Program-made: the position numbers and the translations under genes | Shown: piece after piece, positions 41,303 to 56,700 of the stretch | Position numbering within the stretch: the stretch's first letter is position 1 | How the letters are laid out: the number at the start of each line of letters is the position of its first letter | From: Apostichopus japonicus | Lineage: Eukaryota; Echinodermata; Holothuroidea; Aspidochirotida; Stichopodidae | Assembly (NCBI RefSeq): GCF_037975245.1 | Contig: NC_092576.1 | Span: 42,002,111 to 42,066,110, forward strand | Length of the DNA stretch: 64,000 nucleotides | Reading direction: 5' to 3' | The notes under the pieces: model-generated | Seen by the model: the letters and a program-made list of their open reading frames with translations, nothing else | Told to the model about the DNA's origin: nothing | Databases searched by the model: none

Positions 41303-44300
41303 CTGTGAGAGGCGAATGAGATTAAACAGTAAATTAACGAATACAACAATTTACTTACAATATTTGACCTTCTACTAAAACAGTTGTTTAGAAATACGAG
41401 TGATTATCATTCCGTCAAATCTAAGCCTTTTAAATCATGCATGTTGGATATACAAACATCGGAAGCTGTGAACACGAGCTTAATCAGATGTGACTAACTC
41501 TGCGATACAGCAGATATACACAAATAAGAACCTGACGTTTCGCTATTCATCAGCAAGATCTTAATCCTTTACTTATTGAATAAACACCAGACAGTGTAAT
41601 TATTCAACATGTTCCAGTTTTAACGATGTTGCATAACATGTTTTATTTTGTCTACTTTGGAAACCATACAAGATACGGTATGTATGTATTGGCAAAGTGT
41701 TTTTCATAGCCGCGTGTTCATAGTAAAGGACCAGGTCAAAATTTCGATGAATTAGTCGACTTTTTGGGAAAGAGGTCGATATTTCAGGGGAAAGCATGAC
41801 ATTTCTTGATACAATACAACGGTGAAACAGAGATGAACATTTTGAAAATAAAATAGTAACAAGTTCACATTTTAATACATTACTTCTTTGTTTGGAGGAA
41901 AATTGTGCTACGTTATATTAAAAACAGTTGAAAATTAGAGGAATTATAGCTGAATTTTTGAGATTAAAATTCTGATTTTTTTTATAAAATAACGACATTT
42001 CCAGTGTCCTACTGGAACCACCGCAACTCAAAAAATCTGAAAACTCATTTTGTATTTAAGAAAAGCCTTTCTATAATTGTTTCTAGTATTGGTATCTGTA
42101 AGATGGGATCAGTGTACAGAATTATCAGTATTCATTTTTCTAAATAATGGAGGATTGTGATGACTTATGCGAGTCTTTTAATGCAGCATGCAGCAGATTG
42201 ACTTTATCAAGAAAACAAATGTATTCATCCTGTTTTATACAACATCAAGAAATAAACGATATGTATCCGAACTGTTCTGACATATGTAACTTGCCCTTCC
42301 TCGTTTGATTAAAACAAACCCAATCACATACGACTACCTGGAATGGTTTGAACTGTAGACAACATGACAAATGAAAGAGTCACTACTCTATTAATTAATA
42401 TGAACTTTACCATTCACTCCCCGAGATTTCAGTGTGCATAGAGATGGTCCGACGGGTATCGATGAGGGCAGCAGACAGTCTTGTAGCCTTAATTCAGAAA
42501 AAGACATAGAATCAGTCATATGCCATTACATCCATCTTAATTGTTACCATCTTGGATAATGGATACATATTTAACCATTGACCGCAATACATCAATAGTT
42601 GCCCCTTCATCTATTACAACCTAACACATCAGTAAAGTTTTCAGGAAGGATAAAAAACACACCGGCTACAGAAAAGTTTGAAAACAACTAAACGGTGTTT
42701 TCAAAGGATAAAGATTTAAATCCAAAAGTATCAAAAAAGGTTCCATTATGACGTCGAGCCCTCAATCAACCGATTCACAAAGAGATTACAGTTAATACTG
42801 TAAATCTTAAAAGTTTTGTACCACAGTAAAATACTGGATTGTGCTGACAAATCTGATTATTCAGTAGCATGCGCTATTAGGGTTTACAGTTAGAACTGAG
42901 GATATGTGTAATTCCAACGAATAAATCAAACTGGATTTGTTGGGATTACACAAATCATCAGTGCTTACTGTAATCCTCGTAGCACATGCTACCGGTATAT
43001 ATCAAGATCCAGTTTCTACTTTGGTACAACACTTTAAGATTTACGGTAGATAATGTGTTCTCTGTGTGTATCGGGTGCCTCAATCCGAAACTAATGATAA
43101 CGTATGACAGTGGGGCAACAGTGAATAGACAAGTTGGAGTACGGCTCCGTTTCATTCTGTTCAACTCGCCCCCCCCCCCCCTAACCTTTACTCTCTTCTT
43201 TCCCACCCAGTCCGTTCCGTTCAATATCGGGTGCTCATAAACGGCACCACACTAGTCTTGTCCAAACAGACAGATATCGCTGATGTAACCTGACATGTTT
43301 TCCAACCCCGTCTGAAGGAAGATAGTTTACAAAATGTAAATCATGCAATTTATTTCCTTTAACATTATCCAGTTTTATTTTTGTTTATCCGTTATTAACA
43401 ATATAAACGATCATTTTCAACATATCCGATTTATCAAGGACCCTTGAACGGTTGGAGGGGGGGGGGGGGGTTGTAGAAAAAAAGATCTGATCAGTTTTTT
43501 ATCGCTCAATTCGTTAGAATATAATTGTAAGTTGCCGACTTAATTTTCTGCATGTTAGGTTAACCTCACTGTGCACAAACAGACCCATGAATAAGCTAAC
43601 CAACAAATACAACTAAACATGAACCTTCGTTACGTCATCAATATATTGTTAAGGCATTTAACATAAAAATGGTCGAATATTTTTTCCCACAAAATGTATA
43701 GGTAACATCGCAAATAACATTATTTTCCTCTATATATTGTCAGCTTTTATAAAATGTATCATTAAAGTTACATTTTGCTTTAAGTGTTATACGGACTGAC
43801 CTAAATGGCATTTGTGCATAAATTGAAGACGCGGTGGTATATCTCCTGATTATAGTTTAATAAACACGATATGTTTTATGTCGCAAGTTAAATGTGCAAA
43901 TGTAATGTACTCTAATGAGCATATGAAACATTAATTAAAGCCCTCTTTAATTTCTCAGACACCTATCAAATGATGGAATGTGAGAACGTTCGAGAAAGCT
44001 AAACAAGCCAGAGCATGAGGAAAGTTTATAATTGATGGTATAGCTTTAGAATAAACGGCATAGCTGTAAATCCGAATCCATAAGATTCACAACAGAAATG
44101 GTATGAAACAGCGCCCTCTATCGGAATCATAATGCATATTACTTCATAAAGGGCTCCACCAATTAGTATACAAATTTATATTCATTCTTTTCACATCGTT
44201 ACTAACTCCACTTTAAGTGCTCAGCTACGGTTCTGTGTTATATCAGTTGTAACAGACTAAGCCGTATATAATCAGACATTTTATCCATTTCTACCTGGCC

Positions 44301-44680
44301 GGAGTAATTTAAAAGTAGTACCGTACATGATGCAAAGATGTCTTCCAATGTGTTGATCTTTGTGTATCAGTTACTGAGAGAACCGGATCATTATAAATTA
44401 CCCATTTAATAAAAGGAGGGTCATAGCCTGACCGACAACCCCCCCCCCTCCCTCTGAGATTCTCACTTCCTAAATGGAATTTGGCCTACGATGATGTGAA
44501 CGTCTGGACATTAAGTGCTATTTCGGTTAGTTTAAGCAGATCGTTCATATCATTTCTTGTGATTTCATTGGTAAAGTGTACAACCTCGAGATTTTTGGCA
44601 CGTATAGGAATGGCTTACTGACAGAAAAACATGTTTTATTCTAACCTCTCATCACGTATATGCACGGACGCAATGCGATG

Positions 44681-44713
<33 letters not shown>

Positions 44714-47700
44714 GGGGGGGGGAGGTTCACAAGTTATGTTACAATAACAATAGACGTTAAAGAGCTCTAAATATTTGACCAGCGTGAATAATGTAGCAGT
44801 CTAATGTAAAACTACGGTTCATAAATGTATGTATTACGTCTATGTGCTTCATGCAGGCCCTTAATTGTTAGCCTCTATATAAGTGCTCAAATGCTTTTAC
44901 TAAGAATATTGAGGCACTGTGAATATACGTATAACACGGGACTTTTTTAATATACAATAAGTTGGGTCCTATACACGGTCCACCCACTCAGCCCATTTCC
45001 CCCCTTCCCCAACCCACACTCGGCAGGACCCTTTAGGCATGTTCAGCAAATAATGATAACACAAATCTAACAATTAATTTACAATTAAATTATCCATACG
45101 GCTTCCCTTCAGCATATATAGGCTACGGCTATCAGCACAATGCCATAGCGTGCTTTCATATCTCCACTTACATGAATAAAACAATTAATAAAGCAGACCT
45201 TATAAAGTAACGCAATGTCCCATTAGCCTTACAAAGTATTGGTACCAAATATTTGTTTATACTTTACGTTTCTTTATTTTGTTTACATGGGCGGGGGGGG
45301 GGGGGGGGAGGGTGCGTAAGTTTCTGAAACCTGAAATCTCAGAATAAGGAATGTGTATATGCAACTTACAAGGCCTGGTTTGTGCCATTTCCGGCAATAT
45401 TTGGCAACAATTTTCTTGATACGTTACGCGTAAACTGATGGTGGCGCTTCACTCAGATGTTGTCACAATGGTATATTTTGGGAAATTACCCACTCACTAA
45501 AATATCTCTAAAAACAACCCTGGTATATACGCATAACAGAGCATCACCAACATTTTGGACGATACATTTTATTTATCGCTGTTTCTCAACTTCCCCCACC
45601 CCCACCCCCACTCCTCTCGATGCCTATATATGCAATGGTAAACTCAGATCTTGGTGGACTATGAACATTCCTTTAAAAAACATTCCTTTAAAAAGAACAG
45701 TTGCTTTTTCGGTTTATAGTGGCAGTGTGTTTGAATGGGTTACCCGGGTACCCGCCCGACTCGATACTACCCGGTTCCTAATTTATTACCCGAATCCTAC
45801 GCAAAGTGCGATTTAAAAAAAAAATAGGCAAGCCCACGGTTAGGCAGATTTCCCATTGACTTAGTGTGGTGTTAGGCTACCATGTGGTCGAACATAACAG
45901 CAATGACGAAGGTACCCTCCCGACGCGATACTACCCGGTTCCTAATTTATTACCCGAATCCTACGTAAAGTGTGATTTCTTTTTTTTTTTTGCAAATCGA
46001 TGGTTAGGCAGATTTCCCATTGACTTAGTGTGGTGTTAGGCTACCATGTGGTCGAACATAACAGCAATGACGAAGGTACCCTCCCGACGCGATACTACCC
46101 GGTTCCTAATTTATTACCCGAATCCTACGTAAAGTGTGATTTTTTTTTTTTTTTTGCAAACCGATGATTAGGCAGATTTCCCATTTCATAAGTGTGGTGT
46201 TAGGCTACCATGTGGTCGAAGATAACAGCAATAACGAAAGTATTCCATGGATATCTTATAACTGCGTCACAATTTCAGCGAATAAACAGATGGTTATAGG
46301 CCTAGCTAGATTCCTCATTGAGTTAGTGTGGTGCTAGGCTACCATGTGGAAGAAATTATTATGTATTCATTAATTTATTTTATAGAAGGAAAGGCTGACA
46401 AGGAATTTTACGAGATTTTTATGGATTATAGACGGGATAATTAAAAAATAATAATCGCAAGTGGCTTTTTACTAATCGTTTATTCCAAATGCGATCTAAT
46501 TGCGCGAATCGCACAATCTCGCAGCTAATGCGAACCCTAGGCCTGCATAATAGATAGTAGTAGTAACAACTGTTTAAGAGCTAAATTGGACATGTATATG
46601 GTCTGATCCAATAGAGGTGGAGGGCAAGCATAAGCAGCGGCGGCAGTGCGATGTTAGTAGTAATGTTAATTATATGTGCGATGTTAGTAGTAATAAGTTG
46701 TTGAAAGAAACAAAAGCAAAAAGAAATTATTGAAGAAGGTTTTATACCTTATCTTACACCTACGTTTTTGAACCAGAAAACATTGTCGGTAGAGAATATA
46801 ATTCATTTATTACAGCACCCAGTATGTAATTTCTTGAAAATCGTGATACAGGAGGGTAAGCAATTTTTCCCGGGTACCCGGATACCCGACGGGTAACGGC
46901 TCTCGGGTACCCGGTTTCCAATTTTTGGACCCGTGTAAACAGAACAGTTGTTTTTTTTTCGGTTTAACCATATTTTATATAATAGTTATACCATATATAA
47001 GGAGGGGAGGGGGGCTGGAGAGTTGGTTTATCCAAGTCAATAATAAGTAGGCCATCTTACTTAAATATTAAATTAGAATTAATAAAATAACGTTGCGTTC
47101 CTTTGTATCGTCAAGATATTAGCATAAAATGGTCGATACTACCTTTTTCCAAGTTGATACCTCACATCGACAATTTGTCTTTATATTCATTCATATTGTC
47201 AGCTTTCATGCATGTTCAGCTCCAATCTCAGAAATCAATCAGTATGTTCTGCTCTGTTATGTAGCCGTGTAATTTAATATTCTATTTATTTTATCGTCTA
47301 GACTACTGTCATATCTTATCTAAAGATACGAGCAATATCATTTGAAAATGGCATATTCCAGAAGTGCCTACAAACTCAGTACATAATTAGAAGGTGTATG
47401 CAACAGATACACCTCTTCTATTATTAGCAATGTGCAGCGCGCGTACATTTTAGGAGTGTTGGTTTTTCCAGCATGTTTTTGTTTAACAAACTGAATGTAC
47501 AGACAGTACATTGATGGACATGCAATAAATATGATGTTCACTGTGTAAGCATGCTTACCGACATAAACACACAACTTAACTCAAAGAAATGTTATCACAT
47601 GAATCTAATTATCAAATTAAAAACGGACTAACCGACCACAATGATTGGAGGGCCAGAGTAGTATTTCATAATGGAGGGTACGTTGCCCTGGGGTAATTTA

Positions 47701-50700
47701 AGCCAATGTAGGGCATTGGGGTTCCAACCCGGAAATAATAATGTTTAGACAATATATAGAGTGTGGTCCCTTAACGCAAAGTGTTGCTATAAGACAAACG
47801 CCGTGTGACGTTTAAGAAAACCAGGGGTGGGTGTCGAGGGGGGGGGGGGGGGGTACATCAGTAGTAGTGATCCTATTCTTCCCTGGCAGAATACAAAAAT
47901 CCGCCAACTGAACCATATTCCCCAATTGATTAAAATCGTTTTCGATATAATAATAGGCCTAAGAGAAGCAATGAGACATACTGCCAAACCAGTAGGAAGG
48001 CCCGTGACTACCTTGCTTGGAAAAATAAAGTCGCAATTTAAGGACGTTAACATTAACAATTTCGAGGAAGCAATAAACCTTGCGCAAGATCGTGATACGT
48101 GGCGGAGGTTAATCACTGAGCATGTCGGATAGACGAGACTCAACTTACTACTACTACTACTACTACTACCAATGAAATCGTATAAGATGTTAGTAGTTAG
48201 TATCGTTTTCTTCCAAACATCGTGTGGCTAATATAATAATGTGGCATCATAATAAAATAGAGACAGATTTAGTACTTGTCAAAATGACCTTCAGAACAAC
48301 AGATCATTGACGTATTCAGATACCGAAGCTGCAGTCGTTTAGTCACGTGACGTATTATCGCGCGATTGACAGGTCATGTATAAAGAATACAATGATCTTG
48401 ATATACAGTGTACATCATTATATTAATAGAGATTATAATAAAAGGAAAGTTAACATTCACTAGTAGGTCTCTACACAGATAGCATATGTCAGATATATAC
48501 AGTGTGTGTAGATACAGCGTGATCACTGTACGGTAATGTATTAGTAGCATATTGACTCCTAAAAATGGATAAAACTATTCAGAGTATGGTGAGGCAGTCG
48601 TATCTGGATGGATTACTTTGTGTGATTAAGCGTGTATTAGAGAAAGGCCTAGAATATTGTAGGTCACAGCTACTAGTCTTTTCTCTTTAAACTTTGTTTT
48701 GCTTTTCTAACTATAGACGCACGGCGGGCGGGGCGGGGGGGGGGGGTAGTTGGTACTGAAAAGATGAATAAAAATTAAGGTATAAAAAAGGTACGGACTA
48801 TCCAGAAAAACCAATACATAAGTAACCAAATGAGATGATATAAAGAAATTACGTTGAAGAAATGTTAAGATACCAGCGGGAGGGGGTTCACCTACAAGTG
48901 GAACATGGTAGTGTTAGAGTACTGTAAGGTAGGGAGGGGGCTGTGGAAACCACTTATAATTGCAAAGGAAAGAATGGGGTAAAGGAAGTACTATTTTACA
49001 GGGTCTAGTGAGGGAGTAGTTATAGGGTGGAGGGAACATGGTTAGCTGCGGTAGGTGTACATGTTTTATTTACGGGGCTCGGGTCCGTTGTTATAAATTG
49101 TGTTAGAGCGAATATGCTAGTTGCTATGAAAATATTTATTTCCGTCTTAAATCAATCATATTGTGCAATATAAGTCCAATAAGGAACTTAACTTATTTTG
49201 CTTAAGATTTTTTGGGCCCAAGTATAGACGCCCGATGCAGACCGCATGCTATATTATAATACTACGGCTTAAAATCACTGATTTGGACACATTGCTTTCT
49301 GTTGGACAAATAACTAGTTAGCCAGTCATGAAGAATTCCTGAATTCCATAATGTTTAAGTTTGTAAAGTAATAAACAATATATATTTGTATCAAAAGCTT
49401 TTTCAGATCAATGAACCATCAGTAATTGATTTTATATGATCTAGTGGCATAATGGTGTTTTCCAGTAATTCTAATAATGCCATAGATGTAGACCGTCCAG
49501 GCCTGAAATCTTACGGACTCTTAAAAAGGACATGGTGCTTGGCAGGAAAGCTATCTCTAGCCCATTTTTCAAACAAACTTTTGAAGTACTTTGGGTAACA
49601 ACGGTAGTGAAGGTGTATTGTCAATAATTTATAATACATATGTTGATACTTCCCCAATCTCACCCCCCCTCCCCCGTGTTACCCATGACAGCCCACAACT
49701 TCATTCACCATGTGATGTTTGTTGAAGATAATTCCAGTAACAGTACTTAAAGTGAACAGCTTTATCACAGTCAATATCTCCTGAGACTGGTGTGTTTGTT
49801 TTGGGAATTTTCCTAGTTCTTAACTAGTATAAAAATTAAACATTTACTAAGATTTAGTGCATAGGAAAACAAATTAATAAATAGGTATGTATAATAACTG
49901 TCAAACATTTTACAGATTGATCACAATTTGCTCTATATTTTGTTTCCATTTTCCCGTATACACTTGTATCCCTTTGGTTTCCTTTCATATTAACTCCATG
50001 CATAACCTTATCCTTTCTCTTTTTCCTTTCTTCTACAAATATTATTTTCACAAAAGGAAGAAAAATAACAATAAACAAATTCTACTTAAAAAAAAAAAAA
50101 AAAACAGAAATTTTCTTCACAGTTTTAGAGTCAATATCAAGAAGGCTTTCGAACGATTTAAAACCAGACAGTGTCTAGACGTGATGTATCCATTGCAATC
50201 CCCAGGTACTTGTTTGTCAGTAAATTCCAGGTGTTTTTATAAACGACGCGCGTGTATGTTATATTGAATACAACTTCTTTTCATTGGAAGGCGCGCCCGT
50301 CTATTCCATTGAATACAACTTCTTTTCATTGTATTGTTCAAGTATTTGATTGACAGGTGTCGAACAAAAGAAAATGTTAAACTATTGAAAGTGTCAGTAC
50401 AGTCAGTGTACATCTTTAGCAAGAAAAAAAAATGATGAAATAAGTTCAATAGACTTTTGCGATAAAACAAAAATGAGTAGAAAAGAGTTGACATTGTTAA
50501 CGTACAAATGTATGATATAAATGTGTAGAGTATTGGGTATATATGACAGGTTAGGATTTTCAATAGGGATATATTGGACACACAATGGAGCTTTTTGGTT
50601 CCCGCGGGCGGGTCACGTAAACAGCACACACACTGTAGAGTTTATAGAGATAATATAAGGGTTATTGGCCTGGTAGGTTTGGGAGGGAGGGTCGTGGATT

Positions 50701-53700
50701 GGGGAAGGGGTGGGGTTGTTTGGTAAGGGACAGGAGAATACTGCTACATTAAAATGTAAGAGATTATTCTTTACACAGATGTACTGTGTTTGTTTCTATT
50801 AGTATATTCGGCACACAATGAGAATACAAGAGAGTAAAATATATACGAGATTTTGAGTGTTATTTACATATAGACTGTTTTCATGGTCTCTATTGTGTGA
50901 ATATTAACTGTAATGTTATTTGGGTTAATAATATGCATATATCAAGAGTTCTTTGTCGCATGGCGGTGGGGTGGGGCAAGGTAGGAGTGGAGGAGGTGAC
51001 GACAGGCTGATCAGAAGAGACTGACAATAATAGTATGACAGGAGACCTTGCTGAGTATATGTATGTGTGGCTGAGGGGGTGGGGGGGGGGGGGGGGTTAG
51101 TGCGTGTGTGTGTGTGGGGGGTTAGTGCGTGTGTGGGGGGCAAGGGGTGTTGATTGTTAACAAGATCAGTTACCAAGTGTTAAAAACAGATTAACGAAAT
51201 GGGGTAAGTGGTCTAGCATAGTTTGGTTTAGGGGGAGGGGGCTGATTAGGGAGAACGTAGGTTAGTATAGTTGAGAGGGGTGTCGTACTAATAGATGAGG
51301 CCAGTTAGGATATGTTTAATTTATCTCACTGTCTTGTTTTTACTTTGAAATAAATGTGCATTTATTATCAGTAAATATATAAACTAATTAAAGAAAATTT
51401 ACTCCAGATAAAGAGGAAAATATTGAGCTTTAGTATAACATTTTTTTTTGTTTTGTTCTAGCCTACTTTCTTTCTGTTAATTTAATTCATCAAAGTTTGT
51501 GTTTATTTATTTTGAAATAAAATAAAACTGTATTTATTTATTTTGGATAGAGTTTGGCAAAACGCCCTTTTTTCATACTCTAAGATGACAATAACTTGAA
51601 TTATTTATTCCTCATATCTTGGTCTAATTACATCTTATTTGTTATTATTTATTATTATCTTATTTTTTTACATTTAAGCTATGGACTCCTATTTCCTTAT
51701 TTAAAAAAAAAAATCATGTTTTTATGAATTTATTGTTAAAAAATGATGTTTTCTGTCTCAGTTTGTCTCTATTTTACTCTCCCATTAATCATATTTCTCA
51801 CCTGATGACTGTTCTTACATTGTTACTTTATTTCTTTATTCAATTTCTTCTTCATTTGTTTTGTTTTACTTCTACAATTATCTAAACCTATCAATACAAC
51901 CCTTCAATAATTATTAAATATTTACTATATTAACAATTCCTCAACAATCTTGTTTACATCATTAATATTAATTAGTTATTTTATTAATTACTAATATTAT
52001 TAACAATTAATTGTACTTACCTCAGTTGCTTGAATCTTTGAGAGTGTTGTACATAGTTTAATATTCCATTAACTTCATGTTTATTCATTTCTCTCCCTTT
52101 CTCTGTCTGTATGAGCATAATCTCTATTGATGTTATGATTGGTAGAGAGAGACCAGAGGAGAGGATAATGTTCCCATCTTCATCAATCTTACTAAAGGAC
52201 CAGGTTAGACCCACCCTGCCTATGAGAATCTGAAGAAAGGAAAATCATAAATAGAAGTGATATCATCATGTTTGTTTACAGGATAAATACTTGAGAATAA
52301 TAACATTATAATAAATTTAGGAAAATTAAACTTTATTGTTGTTTTCATGTTATATTAATCAAATAATAATTGTTTATTTTAATCATATTTTGTTATTGTT
52401 TTGTTGATGATTTAATAATAAGTGGTTCAAATTTATTAAAAAAAATATGTATCATTATATTTGTAAATTTTGTTTTATCTTTGTTTGTTTTTGCAAGATG
52501 TTAAAGGGTAAACAAGAGGGTTAGGTTTATTACATAGATCAGTTATTGTTATTTCTGTAGAATGAATTAAAGGTGTGTATGAGGGGTGAGGGATAGACGG
52601 TATAAGGGATGTCAGGGGTGTAGGGAGGGGTGTGTTATGGTAACGAAGGGTGTGCTAAGGTTAAGTGATATTTGGTCAGGGTATTAGGAGGGTGTCTTAG
52701 TGTAGGGGAGGGCGTGGATATGGTTTACCATCGTGAATGTTATGTTGTTATTGTCAAAGCGTGTGCAAGGGGTGAGTGATAAATGGACCGATGGGTGTCT
52801 TACTGGGTAGGAATGGGTGTGGTAGGGGTAAGGAGGGGTGCTTTCAGGGTGGGGAGCATGCAGACGGCATAAACATATTTAATGTAATTTGGGTTTGATA
52901 GGGGGATGAGGTAGGGGGGGTTGTATGATCCGGAACTGATATGTTCAAAATAAATTAGATTATATTTCATTTATGTAATTTGTGATTGGAAGATCTGGTT
53001 GAGGTGGGGTTGGTTTTCCAGTAAACTGTTAATTATTATACATTTTATATTTAGGTATCAGTTTGTTATTGAGGTATTCTACTACTTAGGTATGTGTAGC
53101 AATCACTTCATCTATTTCTGTTTTAATTTAAATGTAAACTTAAACAAAAGAAAAATATTCGGCCAAGTCCGTAAAACATGAAACAATTCATTGACCCTGT
53201 CTGTCTTAAATTATTATTTTATACTTCACTCTCTTGGAAGATATTTGTAAAATGTTATTAATTAAGCTAAGATGAACAGGAACTATTGCTGAATAGAAAC
53301 TTGCACCAGAATTTAATAAATATTATTTATTTGTTTATCAACCTACACACTCTACCAGTAGTTTATTATTTTATTTATATTAATCGTTTGTGTTTACGAT
53401 TTTGTCTTAGCTTGAGCTTACAAATATATATATATATATCAATTTAAATCTGTATTTCCAATTTCTAATTTAAACAATTTAATATATAATAACCAAAGCG
53501 ATATTATCTCCTATTAAGACATTCAACGGTTGCAAATAATTTTAACTTGTGTTTCATTATTCGTAATTAAACAGTTTAGTATTTAATAACTAAAGCGATC
53601 CAATCCCTCATTAAGACATTAAACGATTTTATCTAATTTTAACTTGTATTGCAAGATGTATTTATTCAATATATCCCTTTATGTTTTACTTACGTCATGA

Positions 53701-56700
53701 TTAGATGCTTCCACCAGGAGCTCTATGACTGACCTCTGCACAGACTCACTGGTGTCTCTTTGGATGACCAAACCACCTGAACACATCTCTGTAATAGTCT
53801 GGACGTCATCGGGCTATTGAAAGAAAGAAATAATTATTATTTAATAGAATAATATTAATGTAAAATTGGGGCGTTAAGGAGACAATGAAATTTGGTGTTA
53901 ATAGCGTAGATTAATAAAATGATTAAATTAGCAGATATTTGAAATAAAGTTTAAAATTAGTTAATGTTTACTGTTTGAATATGTATGTTTGCCTCCATTC
54001 ACAGTGAAGCTCTCAAACTAGGTTTAATGGGTATGAAGAATTTTTTTTTTTTAAATATGTTAAAATTAATGAATGCATCTAGAAAGTAAAGATTATGTGA
54101 CCTTATAATCTTAAATTATGTTGGAAAAAAAAAACGTACAAACATTTCCCACTGATGAAAATAATAAATTTACTAATAAATGCATCTTTGATTCAATGTA
54201 CAATAAAAGTCGAGGGATTATTCTAATTTAATCAGATTAAAGAAAAAATACAGCAAAACAAGGATTAAAAAAAAAACAGCCGGCATGATGACTTCACATG
54301 ACTTCGATCGAGGTGGAATAATGAAATTAATCAAATCCAAATAAATGTATCTATAGGTAAGGGCAAGATATTAAGGACTAGGAATTTGGAATATTGTTTA
54401 CTTTCCTGTAAGAATTATATCGTCTGTCACCGGAATATTCCACACAGTGAGACAATATATATTTATAACTCTTAAGGATTCTGGCTTTTTATGATTATGT
54501 TTTGAAAACTGATCGACCCCTCTACTCCTTCACTGTTATGCATGCTACTAATAATAACAGTATCACAGGGAAATGTGAAAGCAAATAACATGATTAATGA
54601 TTATACTGTACTTAAAAATACCAAATATTACAAACCTTCCTCCATTGACCGGATTCTAAATCCAGATATCTGGATTCACTTGATGATATGACTGTAATAA
54701 TAATATAATATAATCAATAAATTATCTTGGTAATAAATGACGTATTTTATACAATACATATGATTCAATATTGATTTGTTTGACATACTTATAATGTTTA
54801 CAGTCAGATGTAATGTACATGTACTAGATGGGTCGAATATCAGCAAACTGAACCATTGAAATGATCTCTCTAATAATGAATTAGTAATAAAGTACTAGAA
54901 ATTCACAGTCACTAGTAATCCAACCAATAATTGTATTTTCTTTGTTATCTTATACTTCTGGCTTACTTCACGGTCATTATTTTGTAGGGTGACAATAATA
55001 TATTAAATAACTATTAACTCAAAACACTAAAATCTTTTAGATTTCTTTTTTAATATATATAGGGACCTGATATAAAACTGGCTTAAGTCAGCTCAAGGAA
55101 CTCCAAAGAAAAACACATGTTTAAGAAGTCCCCCCCCCCCTTAAACCCTATCCCATACAGCACTGGTCTGTTTGTTATATGCAAGCACTACCTCTAGATC
55201 ACCATTCTAGGTTCAATCTTGCCAACAACTATCTCATGATACAACCACCACCCCCCCCCCCCCCACACACACACATCCTCCTTGTCAACACTTCCCTCTC
55301 ATGTCAGAAATATGTAAAACGTTGCAATAAAAGCAAAGTACTTGATCAATCATTCTTATGTAAAAATCGTACCTTTAATATTCCTCGATCTTGATTTTTG
55401 TGGTATGATGTCTGGATTGATCGATGACGGCAGTTTACAGTTATCAAGCCTTCAAAGGTAACGAAAGCAGGGAAAGTAAATATATAATATTTATAAATTG
55501 AATGAATATGTTATGTCATCTTTGTAATAAAATAACATAGAGGTCAATGAATTTGCCTTTTCCTTTATTTTGTTAAAAGAGCTGTTGACAAGTTATAAGT
55601 ATCATCCACTAGTTATGATGGCCAAACAACCCTAACACCACCCATCTTTACGCCCTCCTTCAAACATTTGGTTATTTGATATGTTTAATTATTTCTATTT
55701 CTTAATGAAAATGTGCAAAACTCTTGCAAATATTCTTCATTTTAAAACAAATGAAAGTATTTGAAAATTAACAATATAAGTTGTTGTTTCCATACACTTG
55801 CAATTCTTCCGATCTTTTGTTTCAGTTTTTAAGTAATATTTCATCTTTGTAATTGTTTCTTGTAGTTTCATTTCGTTTCTAAGTTCTAAGGTTATTTGTT
55901 GTTCGTTTATAAGTTCTAAGGTTATTTACTAAGTTCTAAGATTATTTGTTGTTCCTATTATATTGAAATAGCACCCCCACCCCACCAACTCACCTAGTCA
56001 CATCCTAACGTGTGGAAAAGCCTAAATATGTGCTGGACACTACACAATACCATTACCTTATCCCCTCCTATATACCCATACGCACACCCTCTGACTGCCC
56101 CTTCCCCCTCCCGTCATAACCACATATTATCAGCCAATGCCTGTCATGATGTTGTTCCCTTACCGTAGTTGCTTGTATGTCGGTGACTTGATTCCATAGT
56201 TTATTAATCCGATCACTTCTTCTTCGCTAAGTGTGTTTCCCTTTCCTTTTTCATTGATGGATATCTTCTCTACTGATGCCAGGCTTGATAAACAAAGACC
56301 GGACTCAAGTCTGATATCTTTACCATCAAATCCACTGAAGGACCATTCTAGGCATAGCTTAGATATTGGAATCTGAAGAATAGGAAAGAAAGATCACAGG
56401 TAACTTATCTTATAGTTCATCCATGATGGATAAATACACATGACGATTATCCAACGCATATGTAATAGAACACAACAATGCATAAACAAAGCTATACAAA
56501 AAATCATTAATTTTACCACAGAATTGTCTGTGATTTCTTATTTTTCGTTTTTCATAATAATAGAAACATTAATTCAATGAAATTATTTTAAAAACTAAGA
56601 AAAAATCAAGAAGAGTGGTGACTTGTTCAAACTTGCTTGCCAAACGTACCAATAAAGCAAAAACCTGATATAACGATGATGTTATTAAAAGTAAAATTCG

